Assembly (NCBI GenBank): GCA_949295235.1
Contig: CASFKH010000017.1
Span: 1-6,404 of the forward strand
Reading direction: 5' to 3'
Origin: an uncultured Ureaplasma sp.
GTDB taxonomy: Bacteria > Bacillota_I > Bacilli_A > Mycoplasmatales > Mycoplasmoidaceae
DNA length: 6,404 nt
Made by a program: the position numbers and the translations under genes
In this document: positions 1-6,404 of the stretch, piece after piece
Layout of the letters: every line of letters begins with the position of its first letter
Position numbering within the stretch: the stretch's first letter is position 1
Notes under the pieces: generated by a model
Database searches by the model: none
Seen by the model: only the letters and a program-made list of their open reading frames with translations
Told to the model about the DNA's origin: nothing

Positions 1-1
1 A

Positions 2-982
2 GATGAATTAAATAGTACAAAATTAAATTTAGAAAACCTAAAAAATCAAATTCCTTTAATTAAAAAAGAAGCTGTAAATGAATATAAGTCAAGTGATGAA
101 TTTAAAAAAATTGAAATTGATTTAAATGATTATAAACAAAAGGTTGAACTTAGAAATAAACTAAATATTAAGCAAATTGGAGAAGATTTAGAAAATTATT
201 GTCTTAAATTATACAATGACACTATGGGTCAATATATTGAAGATAGTATTTTTAAAAAAACAACTAAGCCAATCGATAATAATATGCCAGATTTTATTTT
301 TGAAGTTTATGGTAAAGATGAAAACAATAATATCCAATTAAATAACAATGATTATTTATTAGGAAAAGTTATTTTAGAAATGAAATCTGAACTATCAAAT
401 AGTGAAAATAAAAAGAAAAATTCAGACCATCTTGAAAAATTAGAAAAAAATAGAAAATCTTTTAATGCTGATATTGCAATTTTAGTAAGTGAATTAGAAC
501 AAGAAAACGATTTTATAATTCAAAAACCAATTAATTATAAAAATATAATTATTATTCGTCCACAAGCGTTAACTGCAATTTTAAATATTTTAAGAAATTT
601 ATATTTAAAACAAAATGAATCAAAAATTGAAGCAATTAATTTTAAATCTTCAATTGAAATTATAGAAGAATTTAATAACTTTAAAAATTCAATATTAGAT
701 AATAGCATTCGTAAAATTGAAGATAATATTAAATCAATTTATAAAAATGTAGATGCTATTAAATCTCAAGCTGAAAAAATTTATAATAGTGCAAAAGTAA
801 TATTGGACTCTCATGTTGAAACAATTATTAATAAAATAAATAATTTCAAAATTGAAAATAAGGTCATTAAAAAAATCAATAAAATAAAAAATAATTTTGA
901 TATAAATTATAATAATGTTGTTGTTACAAATACTTCTGTTTTAGAAGACTGTAATATCATTAAGGAGAAAATAAAAAAATAA
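2..982 (+). CDS. DUF2130 family protein, 5' end missing
   Basis: The frame is open from the window edge to TAA at 980-982, giving the last 326 residues; the true start lies upstream. The ATG at 224 is internal, because conserved sequence precedes it. Residues about 1-50 (window numbering) are Lys/Glu-rich and helical, probably the end of a coiled coil. Then come the landmarks I associate with DUF2130: KQIGEDLENYC (57-67), PDFIF (96-100), ILEMKSE (124-130), KKKNSDHLEKLEKNR (137-151), ILVSELEQENDFII (160-173) and IIRPQALTAILNILRN (184-199). The remaining ~125 residues are a long charged helical tail. The molecular function of the family is not established to my knowledge. The E...PD...ExK pattern resembles PD-(D/E)XK nucleases, which is inference. 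No signal peptide or membrane segment is visible, so it is probably cytoplasmic. It overlaps the next gene by one base (TAATG), implying co-transcription. Family call is confident; function is unknown. Confidence 0.85.
   Translation, partial: DELNSTKLNLENLKNQIPLIKKEAVNEYKSSDEFKKIEIDLNDYKQKVELRNKLNIKQIGEDLENYCLKLYNDTMGQYIEDSIFKKTTKPIDNNMPDFIFEVYGKDENNNIQLNNNDYLLGKVILEMKSELSNSENKKKNSDHLEKLEKNRKSFNADIAILVSELEQENDFIIQKPINYKNIIIIRPQALTAILNILRNLYLKQNESKIEAINFKSSIEIIEEFNNFKNSILDNSIRKIEDNIKSIYKNVDAIKSQAEKIYNSAKVILDSHVETIINKINNFKIENKVIKKINKIKNNFDINYNNVVVTNTSVLEDCNIIKEKIKK
962..968 (+). promoter_or_regulatory. Shine-Dalgarno of the membrane protein gene, inside the upstream CDS
   Basis: AAGGAGA is the only strong anti-16S match near the start at 982. 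It leaves 13 bases to the ATG, which is longer than the usual 5-9. An in-frame TAA at 961-963 blocks any earlier start, so ATG 982 (or a less likely ATA at 979) is the only reasonable choice. Because it sits within the last codons of the DUF2130 gene, translation of the two genes is likely coupled. Confidence 0.6.
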
Positions 983-2568
983 TGCAATCTTATTTAAATA
1001 AAAAAATTCAATTAAAATCAAATCGAATTGACAAATTTAAATTTAAAAATGCAATTAAATTAGTTTTTTCTAATTGAATATTTATATTATTTTCATTTAT
1101 TAATTTACTTCTTCCTTTTTATGCAACCATTATTGCTTCAACCCATGGTGATAATGGTGTTTATTTTTTAGTAAGTGTTGGATTATCTACAAGTTTTATT
1201 ACAATATTTAATCAATTCATATTTTTGATTGCTGTGTGTATTGTCTTTGTATATTTTAAAAATAAAAGAAATCATCTTAATACTGTTTATAATCCAGCAG
1301 ACGCATATTTATTTTTGTTTTTAATATCTTTAATATCAATTGGTTTATTTATCTTAACATCTTATATTTATACTAATTTTTCAACTAGTTATCAAAATTT
1401 TAAACCAAGTTCAACATATGGATTAAAATTTATTTTATCTTTATGTCCATCCTTATTTTTTAATTCATTTATTTATCATTTTATTATTAACCAATATAAT
1501 AACAATAATAAAAAAATAAGCATATTTCTATTAATTTCATTTTTTATTTTAAATTTAATTTTTATTCCTATTTTTTATAACTATTTACCATTTAATAATA
1601 ACAATTATATTATTGGAATTGGAATAGGTTTTACATTTAGTTCATTTCTAATATTTATAATCATATTATCCTTAACAATTGCATATGATAAATTTAAATT
1701 TTTAGTTGGTTTTAAATGAGAAAATTATTGGTTATTTAGTAAAAAAATAATTCATTTCTCAATTAATTTTTTACTATCTACTTTTATGAAAATATTTTTA
1801 ATAATGGCAATTTCATTAGCTTTAGGATTAGGAAAAAAAGATACAATTCCAGAATTAATGATTGCAAAAATTGTTTGATATAATTCATTGTTTTTTTGTG
1901 GTTTTTTTGCAGATGGATTACTATATTCAATTGAATATACTAGATTGATTAATTATCATAAAGGTAGTGCATATAGAAATGATAAGGATATCTGAACATT
2001 CTTTATTATATTAAGTGGAATTATTACTTTAATAATTTGTGTAGTATTCAATGCTGCAGTTATGAATAAAATTACTGATCTATATACTTCTCATCAAAAT
2101 CCTCCAATCAAAAATCCATTACCAAATTGACCTTACCAATTTAATGGTCAAGCTATTAATAATTATTTATGATCTCCAAATGGATCTTATAATTATAAAT
2201 TAGTTGTTGTAAATAATGGTCAATTTGGATATGAAAAATCTGCTCACTATGCAATTATGTATACAACAATTTATCATGTATTAATTAATATGACTAAAAT
2301 TATGTCTATTAAAAAATTAGAAATTAATCAAAAATTTAAATTTAAAGAAATATTAATTAATTTTATAACAATTGCATTAATTATGACATTTATTGTTGTA
2401 TTTTCTGTAGTTCCTGATTCATATTCATTTAATAAGGTTTTTGGTGGAATTGATGCATTTAGTTTTTCATTAATGATTGTGTCAATTTTAATGTTCTTCA
2501 GTTCATTAGCAGGATATTTAAAACCTAATAAAAGAAAAACTAATCATGTTATAAATCATCAAAAATAA
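982..2568 (+). CDS. Polytopic membrane protein, tentative MATE/MOP-type exporter
   Basis: The 528-residue frame is continuous only when six TGA codons (1075, 1717, 1876, 1993, 2128, 2170) are read as Trp; one TGG occurs at 1729. A short basic N-terminus is followed by about 12 hydrophobic segments, roughly at residues 30-50, 62-92, 107-131, 147-170, 179-200, 209-235, 258-283, 292-316, 337-360, 420-440, 456-477 and 488-512. Two features recall the MATE/polysaccharide-flippase (MOP) superfamily: a Pro-led helix, short basic loop and Asn-containing helix (155-200) followed by a Gly-rich helix (GIGIGFTFSS, 211-220), and a second-half helix with a FFADGLLYS pattern (308-316). The match is weak, no substrate can be named, and it could be another 12-helix transporter. 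An Asn/Pro/aromatic-rich stretch of ~60 residues (361-420) separates helices 9 and 10, unusually long for a MATE protein. It shares one base with the upstream DUF2130 gene and ends inside a terminator, so it is the last gene of its operon. Confidence 0.9.
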
Positions 2569-2602
2569 ATTTTTTCAATTTTATTTATTGATGATTTTTT
2601 TT
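2553..2602 (+). terminator. Rho-independent terminator after the membrane protein gene
   Basis: The left arm AAATCATCAAAAATAAA (2553-2569) pairs with TTTATTTATTGATGATTT (2580-2597) with a single bulged base and a ~10-base loop, and the T run continues to 2602. The stem is AT-rich, as expected in Mollicutes. The stop codon of the membrane protein gene (2566-2568) lies inside the left arm. It separates the DUF2130/membrane protein unit from the RNase J unit. Confidence 0.8.
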
Positions 2603-2631
2603 GTGATTTGTATTAATATAAATAAAATAAA

Positions 2632-2661
2632 TTCACTTTTATTTAAATATAAATATATAAT
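2632..2661 (+). promoter_or_regulatory. Putative sigma-70-type promoter for the RNase J gene
   Basis: A perfect -10 box TATAAT lies at 2656-2661. TTCACT at 2632-2637 matches four of six positions of TTGACA with an 18-base spacer. It sits just after a terminator and about 66 bases ahead of the RNase J start, where a promoter is needed. The region is so AT-rich that TATAAT alone is weak evidence; the position and the -35-like box raise it. Transcription would start near 2668. Confidence 0.55.
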
Positions 2662-2670
2662 ATAAATAAA

Positions 2671-2702
2671 TCGAATGTTATTAATAAATTTTTACATTTC
2701 GA
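2671..2702 (+). repeat. Imperfect inverted repeat in the RNase J leader
   Basis: TCGAATGT (2671-2678) and ACATTTCGA (2694-2702) are complementary apart from one extra T, around a 15-base AT-only loop. The two TCGA cores hold the only CG dinucleotides in the whole 2603-2727 spacer, so the symmetry is unlikely to be simple AT noise. If transcription starts near 2668, this forms a stem-loop at the very 5' end of the mRNA; alternatively it is a DNA operator. No long T run follows, so it is not a terminator. Confidence 0.5.
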
Positions 2703-2727
2703 AAATTCATAATAAAGGTGTTTTAAA

Positions 2728-4530
2728 ATGACAAATGAAGTTAATAAGATTAACTATAATTCTACATATATTTATGCATTAGGTGGACTTGAAGAAATTG
2801 GTAAAAATACATATGTAATCGAACATAAGGATACATTATTATTAGTTGATGCTGGTATTAAATTTACAAATGATCTTCAATTAGGTTTTGATGGTTTAAT
2901 TGCAAATTATAATGTATTAATTGAAAAACAAAAAAAGATTAAGGCTTTAATAATAACTCATGGACATGAAGATCATATTGGTGGAATTGTACATATATTA
3001 AAAAAAGTTTCTATTCCAAAAATAATTGCTCCTGTGTTATCAACTAAATTAATTGAAAAAAAATTAAATGAACATAAAAATTCAACTAAACCTGAAATTA
3101 TTCCTTACTCTGATGATGATTCATTTGAATTTGGTGAAATAAAAGTCGATTTTTTCAGAGTTTGCCACAGTATCCCCGATTCTTTTGCAGTTGCTTTCTC
3201 AACCCCTAATGGAAACATTGTCGAAACCGGTGATTTTAGATTTGATTTTGCCACTTCTGGTGATCAAACTGATTTGTATAAATTAATGAAAATTGCTACA
3301 AGAGGTGTAGATTTATTGCTTTGTGAATCGACTTCTTCTGAAGTTCCTGGATTTAGTGAATCCGAAAAATATATTATTAAAAATATTGAGGATTATATAA
3401 AATCTGCAAAAGGAAGGGTATTTGTATCAACATTTGCAAGTAATTTATCTAGAATTGAATCTATTATTGCAATGGGAATTAATCTAAATAGAAAAGTTGC
3501 AATATTGGGTAAATCAATGGAAGCTAATGTTAAAATTAGCCGTTGTTTAGGATATTTAAAAGCAAGTGATTTTGATTTTATTCAAGCTAAAGATATTTCA
3601 AATTATCCTGATAATGAAATTTTGGTAATTTTAACTGGAAGTCAAGGTGAAGAAAATGCTGCTTTAAATGTTATGGCTACCCAAAAACATTCAAAAATTT
3701 CATTAAAACCATCTGATACAATAATTTTATCTTCAAACCCAATTCCAGGAAATTATGCTGCAGTTGAAGAGATGATTAATAAATTATATAAATTAGGTGT
3801 AACAGTTTATGAAAATTCACCTGATAAAAAAATTCATGCTTCTGGACATGCTACAAGAAGTGAACAACAATTAATGATTCAATCAATTGGTGCAAAATAT
3901 ATAATGCCGATCCATGGTGAATATAAAATGTTAAAAACTTTAAAAAAGAATGCAATGGATTTAGGCTATGATCCAAATAATATAATTATTGTTAAAAATG
4001 GTGATGTAGTTGAATTATTAAATCATACTGTTCGTACAACTGATATACATTACAATTCATCTCCAATGTATATTAATGGACATGATATCAATGAAAATAG
4101 TTATGATCTATTACAAGAAAGAAATGTATTATCTTCAGATGGTATTATAAAGTTAATGATATGTTATTCTGAAAAAAAGAAATCTGTAATTAATGTAACT
4201 ATGTTAACTAGAGGTTGTTTCTATGCTAAAGATTTTTCTAATTTGGTTCATAAAATTACATCAACATTAAAATTTGAAATCTCAAAAGAATTAGCAAATC
4301 AAAATTTTGATTTTGAAAAACTGGAAAAAATTAGTATTGAAATTGTCAAACCAATTGTATGAAGATGAATCAAGAAAAACCCAATTCTAGTAATTAATTT
4401 TTTAAATTATGACCAACTTTGTGATTTATCAAATAATAAAGACTATTTTATTAAAAATGATAATAGTACAAACACTTCAGTGTGTGATATAGATGAAAAT
4501 AAAGAAAGAGAAGAATATTATGGAGAATAA
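2728..4530 (+). CDS. rnj: Ribonuclease J
   Basis: This is a metallo-beta-lactamase/beta-CASP RNase of the RNase J family, which in Firmicutes and Mollicutes performs 5'-3' exonucleolytic and endonucleolytic mRNA decay and rRNA maturation in the cytoplasm. The start ATG follows AAAGGTG (2714-2720) by 7 bases. Visible motifs: THGHEDH (77-83) with the zinc ligands, CHS (146-148), the GDF aspartate (D169), GSQGE (304-308) and SSNPIPGN (335-342) of the beta-CASP region, HASGHA (370-375) and PIHGE (394-398). Residues ~430-560 form the C-terminal domain. TGA codons at 4360 and 4366 encode Trp545 and Trp547; with the standard code the protein would be cut at 544, before the terminal strand (KKNPILVINFL, 549-559). 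The total of 600 residues is some 40 more than typical ~555-560 residue homologues, mostly from a polar, acidic tail after 560. The last 11 bases overlap the kinase gene. Whether this is RNase J1 or J2 cannot be decided here. Confidence 0.95.
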
Positions 4531-5200
4531 TCAATATTATATACCTCAAAATAAACCAATAAAAATTGCTAATAATATTGTAATTGGTGGAATGATTGCA
4601 TTAGGAAAAACTACCTTATCTACTCACTTAAATGAGATCATTAAACCATCTAATGTTGTATTTGAATTGCATGAAGATGATAAATTAATGAGTTATTTAC
4701 TTGAAAAAATGTATGAAAGAAATAATGATAAATTATATGGATCTTTATTTCAACATTATTTCATATTAAATAGATTTGAAAATTATAAAAAAAATGCTAA
4801 TCAAAAAGACCTTACAATTTTTGATAGAAGTATTTTTGAAGATTGATTATTTGCTAGAGAAAATATTAATAATCCTTCTGTATTTAATTATTACAATAAT
4901 TTATGAGAAGGAATATGTAATGAAGTAAATTATATAATTGGTGTTCCAAAATTGTATGTAATTTTAGATGCTGATTGAAATACATTTGAACAAAGATTGT
5001 TTAAAAGAAACCGTAAAGTTGAAATTGAAAATTTTGATAAAAACAAAGATTATTTTAAACATTTACATCTTATTTACAAACAATATCTTATAGATGTATG
5101 TTGTAAATATGGAATTAATTATTTAGTGGTAGATGCAAAATTATCTACTATTGAACAAGGTAAATTAATTTTAGATGAACTTAAAAAATATGGTTATTAA
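4520..5200 (+). CDS. Deoxynucleoside kinase (dAK/dGK type)
   Basis: It phosphorylates deoxynucleosides to monophosphates in the cytoplasm, a salvage step on which mycoplasmas depend because they do not make nucleotides de novo. The 226-residue product has a P-loop GGMIALGKTT (23-32), the DRS motif in DRSIFEDWLFA (102-112) that binds the substrate/metal, and an Arg-rich lid RLFKRNRK (159-166). This is the single-domain dNK layout. TGA codons at 4844, 4904 and 4976 are read as Trp, the first inside the conserved DRS...EDW segment. I prefer ATG 4520: it follows an AAAGAGAAG-like weak Shine-Dalgarno and puts the P-loop at the usual distance. An in-frame ATG at 4493 would add nine Lys-rich residues and has no visible ribosome site. 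The gene starts inside the RNase J gene (11-base overlap), so expression is probably coupled. Substrate preference (dA, dG or dC) cannot be read from sequence. Confidence 0.9.
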
Positions 5201-5228
5201 TTAAATTATAAAAAATATAAATAATTTC

Positions 5229-5234
5229 TATAAT
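5229..5234 (+). promoter_or_regulatory. Possible -10 box ahead of the HisRS gene
   Basis: TATAAT is a perfect -10 hexamer 53 bases before the HisRS start. No recognisable -35 hexamer stands at 16-18 bases upstream, and the context is AT-rich, so this is weak. No convincing terminator separates the kinase gene from this spacer, so HisRS may be transcribed both by read-through and from here. Confidence 0.35.
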
Positions 5235-5275
5235 CTAATATCAACGCTAAACAAATCAATTCAATTTTTATTATT

Positions 5276-5282
5276 AAAGGAG
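5276..5282 (+). promoter_or_regulatory. Strong Shine-Dalgarno of the HisRS gene
   Basis: AAAGGAG with a 5-base spacer to ATG 5288 is the best ribosome binding site in the window. It fixes the HisRS start, which would otherwise be missed because Trp12 is encoded by TGA (5321-5323). Confidence 0.8.
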
Positions 5283-5287
5283 TTAAT

Positions 5288-6404
5288 ATGATTTTTCAAA
5301 AACCAAGAGGAACACAAGATTGAATTGGAGATGATTTGGCTCAATACAATAGAGTTTGTGAAATATTAAGAACAATTGCAAATTTATATAATATTAATGA
5401 AATTATTACTCCAACATTTGAATCAATTGATTTATTTTTAAAATCTGTTGGTGAAACTTCTGATATTGTAAATAAAGAATTGTATGATTTTAATGATAAA
5501 GGGAATAGACATATGTCTTTAAGACCTGAAGGAACTGCAGGGGTGGTTAGAGCATATGTTGAAAATAAATTATATGCAAATAATATTGATGTAACAAAAT
5601 TGTTTTATATTTTTAATTTATTTAGATATGAAAGACCACAAGGGGGAAGACTTCGTGAATTTCATCAATTTGGTGTTGAATATTTAAATGTAAATGATTG
5701 ACACTATGATGTTGAAATTTTAGTTTTAGCAAAAAATATATTATCAATTTTTAATTTAGATAAATCAATAAAATTAAAAATCAATAATCTTGGATCATTT
5801 ACGCAAAGACAAAAATGAATTAATGAATTAAAAATATATTTCAAAAAATATATTAATGAATTATCTGAAGATTCACAAATTAGATTAGAAAAAAATCCAT
5901 TAAGAATTCTAGATGATAAAATTGATGGACAAAAAGAATTTGTAAAAAATGCTCCAAAACTAAGTTCATATTTAAGCAAAGAAGATAATGATTATTTTAA
6001 CAATATTTGCAATTCATTAAAATTACTTGGGATTGAATATGAAATTGATGATACATTGGTGAGAGGATTAGATTATTATTCTGGATTAGTTTTTGAATTT
6101 CAATCAACAAATAGTGAACTTTTAGGAAAATCTACCATTATAGGTGGAGGAAGATATTCTAAATTAATAAAACAAACTGGTGGACCAGATTATCAAGGAA
6201 TCGGTTTTGCAATAGGAATAGAAAGATTATTGATTGCCTTAAATGCAAATAATTATGATTTTAAAATCAACAATAATATTGATATATATATTGGTTGTGA
6301 AAGTATTGATGTAACTAATTTTGGAATATCATTATCGACCGCATTAAGAAATTATGGGTATAAAACCCATATTGACTATGGTATATATAAAAAGGATAAA
6401 AATG
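5288..6404 (+). CDS. hisS: Histidyl-tRNA synthetase, 3' end missing
   Basis: A class II synthetase that charges tRNA-His with histidine, normally as a cytoplasmic homodimer. The first 372 residues are present; bacterial HisRS is usually ~415-430, so perhaps 40-60 residues lie beyond the window. The order is canonical: FQKPRGTQDW (3-12), motif 1 region IITPTFESIDLF (39-50), LRPEGTAGVVRAY (78-90), motif 2 FRYERPQGGRLREFHQFG (112-129), an insertion domain (~170-250) with RLEKNPLRILDDK (199-211), the histidine-specific RGLDYYSG (259-266), GGGRY (286-290) and motif 3 GIGFAIGIERL (304-314). The alpha/beta anticodon-binding domain begins near 330 and is truncated. TGA encodes Trp12, Trp138 and Trp177. 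After GGGRY the usual Asp is replaced (GGGRYSKL), a small deviation. The 87-base gap to the kinase gene shows no T-box-like leader. The identification is firm. Confidence 0.96.

Noticed and set aside
1490..1625. Asn-codon-rich runs (aat/aac) in the membrane protein as a phase-variable repeat
   Set aside because: The runs are irregular mixtures of AAT, AAC and AAA without a fixed repeat unit, so slippage-driven switching is not supported.
982..2568. Multiple stops suggesting a decayed membrane-protein pseudogene
   Set aside because: All the interruptions are TGA in one constant frame with no frameshift, and the same pattern occurs in intact housekeeping genes, so they are Trp codons.
4493..4522. 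Upstream ATG at 4493 as the kinase start
   Set aside because: No Shine-Dalgarno precedes it and it adds only a Lys-rich stub; ATG 4520 has a weak purine-rich site and better spacing to the P-loop. It is not fully excluded.
5198..5232. Possible terminator after the kinase gene (AAATTAT ... ATAATTT)
   Set aside because: The complementary bases are pure A/T, short, and not followed by a T run; such pairs arise by chance in this composition.
5201..5287. T-box or other riboswitch before the HisRS gene
   Set aside because: The spacer is only 87 bases, with no T-box consensus and no terminator/antiterminator pair.
5704..5979. A 91-codon open frame on the minus strand
   Set aside because: It lies wholly inside the well-supported HisRS gene on the other strand, has no ribosome site, and its product shows no recognisable features.
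1..6404. tRNA, rRNA, CRISPR arrays, insertion sequences or phage genes
   Set aside because: No cloverleaf with a GGTTCGAATC-like arm, no spaced direct repeats, no transposase motifs and no terminal inverted repeats were found by reading both strands.

Overview
The window looks like a compact, very AT-rich Mollicutes (Mycoplasma-type) chromosome segment. Five protein genes lie head to tail on the + strand. Four of them are only intact if TGA is read as tryptophan (genetic code 4): I count 14 in-frame TGA codons at Trp-compatible positions against a single in-frame TGG (1729-1731). Lysine/asparagine/isoleucine-rich proteins, tiny intergenic gaps and overlapping genes fit the same picture. The exact genus cannot be fixed from this sequence alone; a Ureaplasma/Malacoplasma-like or other Mycoplasma lineage is a guess.

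Layout. (1) Positions 2-982: the 3' part of a gene for a DUF2130-type protein, with a conserved central domain and a coiled-coil-like tail. (2) Positions 982-2568: a 528-residue polytopic membrane protein whose start codon shares one base with the previous stop; it is tentatively MATE/MOP-exporter-like. A factor-independent terminator (2553-2602) closes this pair. (3) Positions 2603-2727: a spacer with a good promoter candidate and an imperfect inverted repeat at the predicted 5' end of the next mRNA. (4) Positions 2728-4530: ribonuclease J, 600 residues with an acidic C-terminal tail. (5) Positions 4520-5200: a deoxynucleoside kinase overlapping the end of the RNase J gene by 11 bases. (6) Positions 5201-5287: a short spacer with a TATAAT box and a strong Shine-Dalgarno sequence. 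(7) Positions 5288-6404: histidyl-tRNA synthetase, cut by the window end.

Functionally this is mostly housekeeping: mRNA/rRNA processing and decay (RNase J), deoxynucleoside salvage (kinase) and tRNA charging (HisRS). The less characterised part is the coupled DUF2130-membrane protein pair. I see no CRISPR array, tRNA, rRNA, insertion sequence or phage gene, and no convincing novel multi-gene system. The points most worth a second look are the nuclease-like motif pattern in the DUF2130 protein, the leader hairpin in front of the RNase J gene, and a sharply bounded patch of C-ending codons inside that gene.
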